Source: Sediminihabitans luteus
GTDB taxonomy: Bacteria > Actinomycetota > Actinomycetes > Actinomycetales > Cellulomonadaceae
Length of the DNA: 64,000 nucleotides
Direction of reading: 5' to 3'
Assembly (NCBI RefSeq): GCF_002797595.1
Contig: NZ_PGFE01000004.1
Coordinates: forward strand, 1-64,000
In this document: in pieces, positions 8,917-18,959 of the stretch
How positions within the stretch are numbered: position 1 is the first letter of the stretch
How the letters are laid out: each line of letters opens with the position of its first letter
Notes under the pieces: model-generated
What the model was told of the DNA's origin: nothing
The model's database searches: none
The model's input: the letters and a program-made list of their open reading frames with translations, nothing else
Made by a program: the position numbers and the translations under genes

Positions 8917-9092
8917 TCCACGCCGTCCTGCGGTGACTCGCTGACCTGCGGGTTCACCGCTCCCTCGTGCGCCGGGGTGCGAATCGGCGCGGGTCGGGGG
9001 ATGCTCCGCAGACCAGCTCGAACCACGAAGAACGCCCAAAGGTGACTTACCTAGCACCTGACGGCAAACCCGCCAGCCTATCGAACTGAGGG

Positions 9093-9121
9093 TTGGAAAC
9101 TGATAACGAATCGGTTACGGT
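9093..9121 (+). promoter_or_regulatory. Promoter TTGGAA-N17-TACGGT for rpfB-like gene
   Basis: TTGGAA (9093-9098) and TACGGT (9116-9121) are separated by 17 bases. The spacer has ATAACG...GGTTACGGTCG as at 7501, with a TAAC-N6-GTTA dyad. The surrounding 9020-9115 stretch is visibly less GC-rich than its neighbours, as expected of a promoter region. Confidence 0.6.
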
Positions 9122-9127
9122 CGATTG

Positions 9128-9345
9128 TCGCCAGAGCCCTGGCGGCGCCGACGGACTCCGATCGAGGGCCGCCGGACGCTCCGGGGCCCTGAGACGCCCA
9201 CGACGGCCAGACCGCCGTGGTGCCGGCCGCCGGGTCGGTGTCCTGGCCCCGTCACGACGTGTCGTGAGACCCCTCGGGGTCACGGGAGGTGCTCTCCGCA
9301 CCGCGCCAGGGCTCCGTGACCGGTCCCACCGACGACTGGAACCGT
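9128..9345 (+). other. Long GC-rich 5' leader of the rpfB-like gene
   Basis: About 218 bases separate the predicted transcription start from the GTG start. The leader is full of GC-rich self-complementary stretches (for example GGCCGCCGGGTC and repeated GACGGCC/GGCCG runs). It lacks the conserved blocks I would expect of the c-di-AMP (ydaO) riboswitch known for actinobacterial wall hydrolases. Nothing coding is evident. The final CGACGACTGGA-N5-GTGAAC is shared with the paralogue at 7654. Confidence 0.4.
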
Positions 9346-10635
9346 GTGAACGACAACCTCGACGGCGCTCCTGAGAGCACCGCACCCATGACCCAGCCGA
9401 TCGACCTCGCTGCCGCACCCGGCACGGTCGAGACCCCCGCAACCACCCGCCGGCGTCGCCGCTGGCCGTTCGTCGCAGGCGCGACCGCCGTCGCGGTCGT
9501 CGCCGCCGGATCGGTCGCCTACGCCGACGCCCGCAAGACCGTGACGCTCGACGTCGACGGCGAGACCCGGACCGTGACGACCTTCGCCGGCTCCGTCGAC
9601 GGACTGCTCGACGAGCAGGGCGTCGCGGTCGGTTCGCGCGACGAGGTCCAGCCTGCGGTCGACACCGCACTCGCCGAGGGCGGCGACGTCGTCGTCCGCT
9701 CCGGGCACCAGATCACCGTGCAGGCCGACGGCGACGACGAGCAGCTGTGGACCAACGCGCTCGACGCCGACGAGGCCCTGGCCTCCCTCGAGAACCGCGG
9801 CGACGACGTCAGCCTCGTCGCCTCCCGCAGCGACGAGCGCACCGCACTGCCCCTCGTCCTCGACGTCGACGGCCCCGTCAACCTCGTCCACGACGGCACG
9901 ACCGTCGTCGTCCCCGACGGCCACGCGGGCGTCGAGGCGATCCTCGCCGACAACGAGGTCACGGTCGGCGACCTCGACCGCGTCTCGGTCGTGCGCGACG
10001 ACACCCAGACCCCGGCGGTCTCGCTCGTCGTCCAGCGCGTCACGGTCAAGGAAGAGTCCTCGACCAAGTCGGTCGACTACGACACCACGACCGTGACGGA
10101 CTCCGACCGGTACGCCGACCTCGGCACGGCCGTCAAGGCCGAGGGCAAGAAGGGCGTGTACACGACCGTCAACAAGGTCACGCGCGTGGACGGCAAGGTC
10201 GAGTCGACCGAGCTCGTCTCGAAGGGCGTCACGACCGAGCCCGTCGACCGCGTGCTCGTCAAGGGCACCAAGGAGCGGCCGGTCGCGACCCCGAAGCCCA
10301 CGACGTCGTCGAGCTCATCGAGCTCCTCGAAGTCGTCGTCCTCGAGCTCGTCGTCCTCCGGCTCGTCGTCCAGCTCGAAGGCCACGGGCAGCGCCCCGGC
10401 CGGCGTGTGGGCCTCGCTCGCGCAGTGCGAGTCGGGCGGCAACCCCGCGACCAACACGGGCAACGGCTACTACGGCCTGTACCAGTTCTCGGCGCAGACC
10501 TGGCGCGCGATGGGAGGCTCGGGCCTGCCGTCGGAGAACTCCGCGGCCGAGCAGACCCGCCTGGCGCAGAAGCTCCAGGCGCAGTCGGGCTGGGGCCAGT
10601 GGCCCGCGTGCGCACGCAAGCTCGGTCTCCTCTGA
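9346..10635 (+). CDS. rpfB: Resuscitation-promoting factor, RpfB type
   Basis: A 429-aa secreted muralytic enzyme. Order: short tail, membrane segment (about 43-63, WPFVAGATAVAVVAAGSVAY), DUF348 repeats (KTVTLDVDGETRTVTTFA and two more), G5 domain (about 230-310), a serine linker (SSSSSSKSSS..., about 322-345), then the Rpf lysozyme-like domain (GVWASLAQCESGGNPATNTG, GYYGLYQFSAQTW, ending WPACARKLGLL). The E in CESGG is the catalytic glutamate, and two cysteines can form the usual disulphide. It lies directly before rsmA-ispE, the conserved rpfB position. GTG 9346 is supported by the start context shared with paralogue 2. Of the three tandem proteins this is the true orthologue. Confidence 0.93.
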   Translation: MNDNLDGAPESTAPMTQPIDLAAAPGTVETPATTRRRRRWPFVAGATAVAVVAAGSVAYADARKTVTLDVDGETRTVTTFAGSVDGLLDEQGVAVGSRDEVQPAVDTALAEGGDVVVRSGHQITVQADGDDEQLWTNALDADEALASLENRGDDVSLVASRSDERTALPLVLDVDGPVNLVHDGTTVVVPDGHAGVEAILADNEVTVGDLDRVSVVRDDTQTPAVSLVVQRVTVKEESSTKSVDYDTTTVTDSDRYADLGTAVKAEGKKGVYTTVNKVTRVDGKVESTELVSKGVTTEPVDRVLVKGTKERPVATPKPTTSSSSSSSSKSSSSSSSSSGSSSSSKATGSAPAGVWASLAQCESGGNPATNTGNGYYGLYQFSAQTWRAMGGSGLPSENSAAEQTRLAQKLQAQSGWGQWPACARKLGLL

Positions 10636-10678
10636 CGAGACCGTCTCACTGAGGTACCTCTCGCTCTGGGGGCGGGAA

Positions 10679-10710
10679 CGACGGGGCGGACCGCACGGTC
10701 CGCCCCGTCG
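10679..10710 (+). terminator. Hairpin terminator after rpfB
   Basis: A perfect 14-bp stem (10679-10692 with 10697-10710) and a four-base GCAC loop, between the rpfB stop and the rsmA promoter. It lacks a clear T-tract. Confidence 0.65.
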
Positions 10711-10745
10711 TCGTCCCCGGCGTCGGGCGACCGCGCGCCGGTCGG

Positions 10746-10759
10746 TAGGCTCATGACCA
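10746..10759 (+). promoter_or_regulatory. -10 box (TAGGCT) before rsmA
   Basis: TAGGCT at 10746-10751 is followed by seven bases and ATG 10759. A second ATG at 10753 lies within the gap. The spacing favours initiation at 10759 on a leaderless mRNA. Confidence 0.4.
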
Positions 10760-11646
10760 TGAACGACACCCCGGGCGGCCTCCTCGGTCCCGCCGAGATC
10801 CGCGACCTCGCCGGCCGCCTCGGCGTGCGACCCACCAAGACGCTCGGCCAGAACTTCGTGCACGACGGCGGGACGGTGCGCAAGATCGTGCGCGCGGCCG
10901 GCGTCGGGCCGGGGGACAGGGTCGTGGAGGTGGGTCCGGGGCTGGGCTCGCTCACCCTCGGCCTGCTCGACGCGGGCGCGAGCGTCGTCGTGGTCGAGAT
11001 CGACCCGCCCCTCGCCGCGCAGCTCCCCGCGACGGTCGCCGAGTTCCGTCCCGACCTCGCCGACCGGCTCGAGGTCGTCGGCGCGGACGCGCTCGACGTG
11101 ACCGAGCTCCCGGGACCGCCGCCGACCGCGCTCGTCGCGAACCTGCCCTACAACGTCGCGGTGCCCGTGCTGCTGACGATGCTCGAGCGCTTCGACTCGT
11201 TGCGCACCGTGCTCGTCATGGTCCAGGCCGAGGTCGCGGACCGCCTCGCCGCCGCACCCGGGAGCCGCACGTACGGCGTGCCGTCCGTCAAGGCAGCCTG
11301 GTACGCCACGGCCCGCCGGGCCGCGACGATCGGACGCACGGTGTTCTGGCCCGTGCCCAACGTCGACTCGGCCCTCGTGCACATGGAGCGCCGCGACCCG
11401 CCGGCCACGACCGCGACCCGCGAGCAGGTCTTCGCCGTGGTCGACGCCGCGTTCGCGCAGCGCCGCAAGACCCTGCGTGCCGCGCTCGCGGGGATCGCCG
11501 GCGGCGCGCAGGCGGCGCAGGAGGCGTGCGAGCGGGCCGGGGTCGACCCGGGCCTGCGCGGCGAGCGGCTCACGGTCGAGGACTTCGCCCGCATCGCCGA
11601 GGCCCTCGGCGACTCGGCAGGTCCGGGCCCGCGGGCGGCCTCGTGA
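10759..11646 (+). CDS. rsmA: 16S rRNA dimethyladenosine transferase
   Basis: A 295-aa KsgA/RsmA methyltransferase that dimethylates two adjacent adenosines near the 3' end of 16S rRNA during small-subunit maturation. The SAM-binding site is [16 protein letters not shown] (about residue 55); the catalytic NLPY motif is in [30 protein letters not shown] is the family block before the C-terminal helical domain. The N-terminal [10 protein letters not shown] is also diagnostic. The start could be ATG 10753 (two residues longer); 10759 is preferred because of its distance from the -10 box. The stop overlaps the ispE start (GTGA), so the two genes form an operon. Confidence 0.95.
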   Translation: MNDTPGGLLGPAEIRDLAGRLGVRPTKTLGQNFVHDGGTVRKIVRAAGVGPGDRVVEVGPGLGSLTLGLLDAGASVVVVEIDPPLAAQLPATVAEFRPDLADRLEVVGADALDVTELPGPPPTALVANLPYNVAVPVLLTMLERFDSLRTVLVMVQAEVADRLAAAPGSRTYGVPSVKAAWYATARRAATIGRTVFWPVPNVDSALVHMERRDPPATTATREQVFAVVDAAFAQRRKTLRAALAGIAGGAQAAQEACERAGVDPGLRGERLTVEDFARIAEALGDSAGPGPRAAS

Positions 11647-12581
11647 GCCGGCTCGTCCCCGTGCCCCGGCCGTCGGTGCGCGTGCGCGCCCCGGGCAAGG
11701 TCAACCTCGCGCTGTGCGTGGGAGCGCCGCGCGAGGACGGCTACCACCCGCTCGTCACGATCTTCCAGGCCGTCAGCCTCGTCGAGGACCTCGAGCTCAC
11801 CACGACCCCTGAGGGCTCGGGGATCTCGCTCGCCGTCTCGGGACTGCACGCCGAGGCCGTGCCGACCGACGCGACCAACCTCGCCTGGCGCGCGGTCGAG
11901 CTCGTCGCGGCGCGCCTCGGCGTCGAGCCCGACGTGCGGATCGACATCGTCAAGGGCGTCCCCGTGGGCGGCGGCATGGCCGGCGGGTCGGCGGACGCCG
12001 CGGCCGCGCTCGTCGCGGCCGACCACCTCTGGGACGGCGGGCTCCCGCGCGACGAGCTGCACGGCCTGGCCGCCGAGCTCGGCTCGGACGTGCCGTTCGG
12101 GCTGCTCGGGCACACCGCGGTCGGCACCGGGCGCGGGCACCTGCTCACGCCCGCGATGACGCGCGGCGACCTGCACTGGGCGTTCGCGACCCGCACCCGG
12201 GGCCTGTCGACTCCCGCGGTGTTCCGCGCGTTCGACGAGCACGTGGGCGGTCCCGACGAGCTCGCGCCCGACGACGTCGCACCGCTCATGGCGGCCCTGC
12301 GCCGCGGGGACGCCGTCGCGGTCGGCGCCGCGCTGCGCAACGACCTGCAGGCCGCGTCGCTCGCGCTCGCGCCCGAGCTCGCCGAGACCATCGAGGTCGC
12401 CGAGGGCGCCGGGTCGCTCGGCGCGATCGTCTCGGGATCGGGCCCGACCGTCGCGGCCCTCGCCCGCAGCCGTCAGCACGCCCTCGCGATCTGCGCGGCC
12501 TGGACCGCGGCCGGCGTCGCCGACGACGTCCACACCGCCACTGGCCCCGTCGCGGGCGCCCGGGTCGTCACCGCGGTCTGA
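11643..12581 (+). CDS. ispE: 4-diphosphocytidyl-2-C-methyl-D-erythritol kinase
   Basis: A 312-aa GHMP kinase of the MEP isoprenoid pathway; it phosphorylates CDP-methylerythritol using ATP. Motif 1 is [13 protein letters not shown] (residues 11-23), the ATP-binding glycine-rich loop is [17 protein letters not shown] (about 108-124), and motif 3 is [13 protein letters not shown] (about 262-274). The GTG start at 11643 overlaps the rsmA stop, giving translational coupling; the frame remains open upstream but lies within rsmA. Length and motif order fit the family. Confidence 0.95.
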   Translation: MSRLVPVPRPSVRVRAPGKVNLALCVGAPREDGYHPLVTIFQAVSLVEDLELTTTPEGSGISLAVSGLHAEAVPTDATNLAWRAVELVAARLGVEPDVRIDIVKGVPVGGGMAGGSADAAAALVAADHLWDGGLPRDELHGLAAELGSDVPFGLLGHTAVGTGRGHLLTPAMTRGDLHWAFATRTRGLSTPAVFRAFDEHVGGPDELAPDDVAPLMAALRRGDAVAVGAALRNDLQAASLALAPELAETIEVAEGAGSLGAIVSGSGPTVAALARSRQHALAICAAWTAAGVADDVHTATGPVAGARVVTAV

Positions 12582-12635
12582 GCGCCGCCGCCCCAGCCCG
12601 AGCACCGGACCACGACGAAGGGAACGACGTGGCCC

Positions 12636-13958
12636 TTGCGCCGCCGCCGGCACGAGCACCACCAGCAGCTCCAGCAGCACGAGCACCACCAGCAGCTCCA
12701 GCAGCACGAGCACCACCAGCAGCTCCAGCAGCACGAGCACCGTGAGGGCCGGGGGCACGGGCACGGGCATGGGCACATGCTGCGCGGCGATGCACGGTCG
12801 ACGCGGCGGAGCCGGATCGTCCTCGCCGCCATCGTCGTGCCCGTCATGATCGTCACGCTCCTGGGTGCCGTGCACTGGTGGCCGTCGTCCGACGACCTGC
12901 CGGACTCGATCCCGTTCGCTGCCGACGGCACCTCGATACAGCAGGGCACCGTCGTCGGGCCCGCGGACGACGCACGCGGCGTCGTCCCCGCCCGGCTCGA
13001 CAGCGCCTCGCCCGGCGCGCCGGACCCCGTGGGCACGGTCGTCGATCTCGCGGTGCCACCCGAGCAGATCGCGCACGGCTTCGACGTCGAAGACCGCGTC
13101 ACGCTGATCCACCTCGGGGACGTGGTCGGCGAGGCGACGCCGTACGTGTTCATCGACTACTCCCGGGGCGTCCCGCTCGGGCTCCTTGCCGCCGCCTACG
13201 TCGCCGTCGTCGTGCTGGTCGCCCGGTGGCGAGGGCTCGCGGCGCTCGTGGGTCTCGCCATGGCATTCGCGGTCGTGGCCTGGTTCACGCTGCCCGCGCT
13301 GCTGGCGGGCGAGAACGCGATGGCGGTCGCCCTGATCACGTCGTCCCTCGTGATGTGCATGGTGCTCTACGTCGCGCACGGCATCTCGGTCCGCACCTCG
13401 GTCGCGCTCGTCGGGACCCTCCTCGGGCTCGTGCTCACGGCAGCCATCGCGACATGGGCGAGCAAGACCTCCAACATCACCGGTCTCTCGTCCGAGGAGT
13501 CGATCTGGTTGCCCCAGTACGCGCCCGCCCTCGACATCCACGGGGTCGTGCTGTGCGGGATCGTGCTCGCCGGGATGGGTGTGCTGAACGACGTCACGAT
13601 CACCCAGGCCTCGGCCGTGTGGGAGCTGCGCGAGGCCTCCCCGACCGCCGGGCGGCTCGAGCTGTTCCGCCGGGCGATGCGGATCGGGCGCGACCACATC
13701 GCCTCGACCGTCTACACGATCGCCTTCGCCTACGTGGGCGCCGCGCTCCCGCTGCTGCTCGCGGTCTCCATGTCGGAGCGCGGGTTCCTGGCGAACCTCA
13801 CGTCGGGGGAGATCGCCGAGGAGGTCGTCCGCACGCTCGTCGGGTCGATCGGCCTGGTGCTCGCGATCCCCGCCACGACGGCGGTCGCGGCGCTCACGGT
13901 TCCCCGGCCGAGCGCGGTGGATGGGAAACTGGACCCTGATCCCGCACCCACCACCTGA
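12636..13958 (+). CDS. YibE/F family membrane protein with His-rich repeat N-terminus
   Basis: About 440 aa. The region from residue 60 onward matches YibE/F proteins: a membrane segment, an extracytoplasmic domain (about 85-175), then seven or so membrane helices with GVLNDVTITQASAVWELREA (about 313) and RIGRDHIASTVYTIAFAY as conserved blocks. Function is unknown in the family; export or metal-linked roles have been guessed. The N-terminus contains three copies of HEHHQQLQQ and an HGHGHGH run, suggesting metal binding. The start is uncertain: TTG 12636 gives the full His-rich tail; ATG 12777 removes it; GTG 12629 has a better ribosome site but a frame that stops after the repeats. Rich His N-termini occur in this family, so the long form is favoured. 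Confidence 0.75.
   Translation: MRRRRHEHHQQLQQHEHHQQLQQHEHHQQLQQHEHREGRGHGHGHGHMLRGDARSTRRSRIVLAAIVVPVMIVTLLGAVHWWPSSDDLPDSIPFAADGTSIQQGTVVGPADDARGVVPARLDSASPGAPDPVGTVVDLAVPPEQIAHGFDVEDRVTLIHLGDVVGEATPYVFIDYSRGVPLGLLAAAYVAVVVLVARWRGLAALVGLAMAFAVVAWFTLPALLAGENAMAVALITSSLVMCMVLYVAHGISVRTSVALVGTLLGLVLTAAIATWASKTSNITGLSSEESIWLPQYAPALDIHGVVLCGIVLAGMGVLNDVTITQASAVWELREASPTAGRLELFRRAMRIGRDHIASTVYTIAFAYVGAALPLLLAVSMSERGFLANLTSGEIAEEVVRTLVGSIGLVLAIPATTAVAALTVPRPSAVDGKLDPDPAPTT
12651..12740 (+). repeat. 27-bp tandem repeat, 3.3 copies, in the YibE/F N-terminus
   Basis: Identical 27-bp units at 12651-12677, 12678-12704 and 12705-12731, followed by a nine-base partial copy. Each encodes HEHHQQLQQ in the YibE/F frame. 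Perfect identity points to recent expansion. Confidence 0.9.
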
Positions 13959-13966
13959 GGACCTTC

Positions 13967-15913
<1,947 letters not shown>

Positions 15914-15926
15914 CGTCCGGGCGCGC

Positions 15927-17060
15927 TCAGGCGGGCTCGGGCCCGGTGCGTGGAGGCTCGGTCCGTGGAGGCTGGGTGCGTGGGGTCCCGGTCGCGACGA
16001 GCCCGGCGACCGTGAGCGCGACGACCGCGCCGAGCAGCACGACCAGCGGCACGGTCCAGTCGTCCGTGCTCGCGTGCACCGCGCCGATCACCGACGGGCC
16101 GAGCGCGGCGACCCCGTAGCCCACGGTCTGCACTGTCGCGGACGTGCGGCGCGCGTCGGCCACGGTGCCCGCGCGGCGCACGACGGTCGTGAACACGACC
16201 GTGAAGTTGCCGCCCTGCGCGACGCCGGCCGCGGCGATCCACACGGCCCACCACTGCGGCGCGAGCAGCAGGCCGAGCGGCAGCGCGAGCCAGCCCGCCG
16301 CGATCACCGCGAAGGCCGCGCGCATCGACCAGCCGCGCGCGAGCACCGCGGGGACCCCGAGGGCGCCCGCGATCGCGAACCCCTGGAACAGCGCGGCGCC
16401 GACGCCGGCGGCGCCCGCGTCGAGGTGCACCGAGTCGTGCAGGATCTTCGGCAGCCAGGCCGTCGTGCCGTAGTACGCGAAGGACTGCCCGGCGAACATG
16501 ACGGTCAGGAACCACGTGATCGGGCGGGCGAGCACGCCGCGGCGGCCCGCGGCGTCCGCGTCCGCGCCCACGGGGGCCAGCTCGACGGGGGCGGTCCGAC
16601 CGCGTGTCGCGGCCCGCCAGGGGACCCAGGCGAGCGGGACGAGCACGACCCACAGGGCGAGCGCCCAGCGCCACCCGACGGCCTCGGCGACCGGGAGGGT
16701 GAGCGCCGTCGCGAGCACCGAGCCGAAGTTCATCGCGGCGGTGTACATGCCGGTCACCACGTCGGCGCGGGCCCGGAAGTCGCGCCGCACGACCACGGGC
16801 ACGGCGATGTTGCCCGCGGTGATCGCGAGCCCGATGAGCGCGGTGCCCGCGAACGCGGTGGTGGCGCCGCCGGTCGAGCGCAGCACGGTGCCCAGCGCGA
16901 CGGTCAGCAGCGCGAGGGAGACGACGCGCTCGACGCCGAGGCGGGCGACGAGCGCGGACGCCGCGGGGGACGCGAGCGCGAAGCACAGCACGGGCAGCCC
17001 GGTCAGGAGCCCCACGGCGGCGGGCGACAGCGCGAGGTCGGCCGCGACGTCGTCCACCAC
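15927..17060 (-). CDS. MFS transporter, CynX/NimT-like (start unresolved)
   Basis: At least 377 aa with about eleven membrane segments; similar to the CynX/YeaN/NimT branch of major facilitator transporters, substrate unknown. The first available start codon is GTG 17060, but the open frame continues upstream to about 17160 and encodes a good first membrane helix and the family motif LNLRSPITAVAPVV. No ATG, GTG or TTG exists in that frame before a stop inside marR. So either an unusual codon (for example CTG 17090) is used, the protein lacks helix 1, or the sequence carries an indel. The C-terminal tail is a TPRTxPPRT repeat. It follows marR directly and is probably its target. Confidence 0.8.
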   Translation of the reverse strand: MVDDVAADLALSPAAVGLLTGLPVLCFALASPAASALVARLGVERVVSLALLTVALGTVLRSTGGATTAFAGTALIGLAITAGNIAVPVVVRRDFRARADVVTGMYTAAMNFGSVLATALTLPVAEAVGWRWALALWVVLVPLAWVPWRAATRGRTAPVELAPVGADADAAGRRGVLARPITWFLTVMFAGQSFAYYGTTAWLPKILHDSVHLDAGAAGVGAALFQGFAIAGALGVPAVLARGWSMRAAFAVIAAGWLALPLGLLLAPQWWAVWIAAAGVAQGGNFTVVFTTVVRRAGTVADARRTSATVQTVGYGVAALGPSVIGAVHASTDDWTVPLVVLLGAVVALTVAGLVATGTPRTQPPRTEPPRTGPEPA

Positions 17061-17163
17061 GGGGGCGACCGCAGTGATCGGGCTGCGCAGGTTGAGCGCG
17101 ACGAGGAGGACGGCGGCGAGGAGGAGCCCGTTGACCCCGCCGGCGACGACCGCGCGCCGGTCC

Positions 17164-17670
17164 TCAGTCGTCGAACTGCCCGACGACGGTCCGCAGGAGG
17201 TCCGCGAGGTGCGGACGGTCCTCGGGGGCGAGGGCGCCGAGGATGCGCCGCTCGACGTCGAGCAGGTCGCTCATGGCGGCGTCGACGGCGGTGCGTCCCT
17301 CGGGCGTGAGCTCGACGAGCACGCCGCGGCGGTCGTCGGGGGAGCGGTGCCGCTCGACGAGGCCACGGGACTCGAGCCGGTCGATCCGGTTGGTCATCGT
17401 GCCGCTCGTGACGAGCGTCTGCGTGATGAGCGCACCGGGCGAGAGGCGGTAGGGCTCGCCCGCGCGGCGCAGGGCCGAGAGGACGTCGAACTCCCAGGTC
17501 TCGAGGCTGCCGCGCGCGAACGCGCTGCGTCGTGCGAGGTCGAGGTGGCGCGCGAGCCTGCTCACGCGCGAGAAGACGGTGAGCGGCTCGACGTCGAGGT
17601 CGGGTCGTTCACGCTGCCACGCGTCGACGATGCGGTCGACCTCGTCGGCGCCGCGCGTGCTGGGGTCCAT
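17164..17670 (-). CDS. MarR family transcriptional regulator
   Basis: A 168-aa winged-helix regulator. The DNA-binding part runs from about residue 60 to 125: ETWEFDVLSALRRAG, TQTLVTSGTMTNRIDRL (recognition helix) and the beta-wing RSPDDRRGVLVELTPEG. MarR proteins are dimers that repress transport or catabolic genes until a small ligand binds. The gene is immediately upstream of the MFS transporter on the same strand, the usual regulator-efflux arrangement. A TAGTCT box lies six bases before the ATG and an inverted-repeat operator just upstream, suggesting autorepression. Confidence 0.92.
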   Translation of the reverse strand: MDPSTRGADEVDRIVDAWQRERPDLDVEPLTVFSRVSRLARHLDLARRSAFARGSLETWEFDVLSALRRAGEPYRLSPGALITQTLVTSGTMTNRIDRLESRGLVERHRSPDDRRGVLVELTPEGRTAVDAAMSDLLDVERRILGALAPEDRPHLADLLRTVVGQFDD

Positions 17671-17676
17671 GGGGTG

Positions 17677-17712
17677 AGACTAGTCGACACCTCTCGACAT
17701 CAAGAATCTTGA
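17677..17712 (-). promoter_or_regulatory. marR promoter and triple half-site operator
   Basis: On the + strand TCTCGA (17692-17697), CA, TCAAGA (17700-17705), A, TCTTGA (17707-17712): two interlocking inverted repeats of the classic MarR half-site TCTTGA/TCAAGA, one with a single mismatch. In the minus-strand reading the operator covers the -35 region, and TAGTCT (17677-17682) is the -10 box, six bases before the marR ATG. Confidence 0.6.
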
Positions 17713-17720
17713 CGCGCGGC

Positions 17721-18959
17721 TCATGCGCCCGCGAGCACGTCCTTGACCTTGAGCCGGGCACCGGTGCGCAGGACCGCGCCGCGGTAGATGCGCGCCGCGA
17801 GCCACACCACGACCGGGATGACCAGGATCGACAGACCCAGCGAGAGCGCGATCTCCCACGGCTCGACCCCGCCGACCGCGACGCGCACCGGCATCACGAG
17901 CGGCGAGCAGAACGGCACGTACGAGATCCACCGCACGAGCGTGTTGTCGGTGTCGTAGGGGGCGATGCTGATCGCGATGACGTAGGGCACGATCATGAGG
18001 GTCGTGAACGGCGCGATGACCGAGCCGACGTCCTCCTGGCGCGAGACGAGGGACGCGGCGCCCGCGAGCGCGAACGCGTACGTCAGGTAGCCGATGACGT
18101 ACCAGACGACGAGCCACCCGGCCGCCGCGCCGAGCGACAGCTCGCTCGCGTCGACGAGGCCGAGCGCGGCCGCCGTGCCCGCACCCGCCCCGGCGACCAG
18201 GGCGATCTGGATGAACCCGACGGTCCCGATGCCGAGCACCTTGCCGACCAGGAGCTCCCAGGGGCGGATCGACGCGAGCAGGATCTCGACGACGCGGCTC
18301 TGCTTCTCCTCGACCACGCCGGCCGCGATGAGCTGGCCCGAGAGCATGATCGACATGAAAATCAGGATGCCGACGAGGAGGCCCGCCGCGATCTGCGCGA
18401 CGTCGGTCGTGTCGCCGGGGGAGAGAGCGGTGACCTCGGGGGCGGACGTCGCGAGCGCGGTCGCGACCTCGTCCGGGTCGCCGCCGAGCGCGGTGACCTG
18501 CGCCGAGAGCGCGGCCTGCTGGCTCACGCTCGTCAGCGCCGTGCTGAGGGTGGAGTCGAGGTCGGCGTCGACCACGACCTCGAGGTCGGTGGGCGTGCCC
18601 GTGACGAGGGCGGCGAGGTCGCCGTCGCGCACCGCCTGCTCGCCCGTGGCGCGGTCGGCCACCGCGGTCGGGACGACATCGGTGCCCAGCGCCTCGGCCG
18701 TGGCGACGAGCGGCTGCTGCAGCTCGGTGACCTCGGAGGTGAAGCCGACGTCCTGCGCGTCGGGCCCGGACGACGTGACGAGGTTCAGGACGATCCCGCC
18801 GCCGACGACGGCGAGGACCAGCACCGCGGTCGTGATGATCCAGGCCTTGGACATCACGCGGGAACGGATCTCGCGGCCCGCGACGAGGCGGATCGCGGAC
18901 CACGCGCCCGTCGATCGCGGCGCGCGGGTGGCGCGGGTGCTCTGCTGCGGGGTGCTCAT
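17721..18959 (-). CDS. ABC-2 type exporter permease (NatB-like)
   Basis: A 412-aa membrane protein. One membrane segment (about 38-60, AWIITTAVLVLAVVGGGIVL) is followed by a large extracytoplasmic domain (about 65-215) and then about five segments, with VEEKQSRVVEILLASIRPW (about 222) as the conserved ABC-2/NatB coupling motif. It should form an export pump with the ATPase whose stop overlaps its start (ATGA at 18956-18959). Cargo is unknown; Na+ extrusion, drug or lipid export are possible for this family. ATG 18959 was chosen because of that overlap, although the frame is open farther upstream. Confidence 0.88.
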   Translation of the reverse strand: MSTPQQSTRATRAPRSTGAWSAIRLVAGREIRSRVMSKAWIITTAVLVLAVVGGGIVLNLVTSSGPDAQDVGFTSEVTELQQPLVATAEALGTDVVPTAVADRATGEQAVRDGDLAALVTGTPTDLEVVVDADLDSTLSTALTSVSQQAALSAQVTALGGDPDEVATALATSAPEVTALSPGDTTDVAQIAAGLLVGILIFMSIMLSGQLIAAGVVEEKQSRVVEILLASIRPWELLVGKVLGIGTVGFIQIALVAGAGAGTAAALGLVDASELSLGAAAGWLVVWYVIGYLTYAFALAGAASLVSRQEDVGSVIAPFTTLMIVPYVIAISIAPYDTDNTLVRWISYVPFCSPLVMPVRVAVGGVEPWEIALSLGLSILVIPVVVWLAARIYRGAVLRTGARLKVKDVLAGA

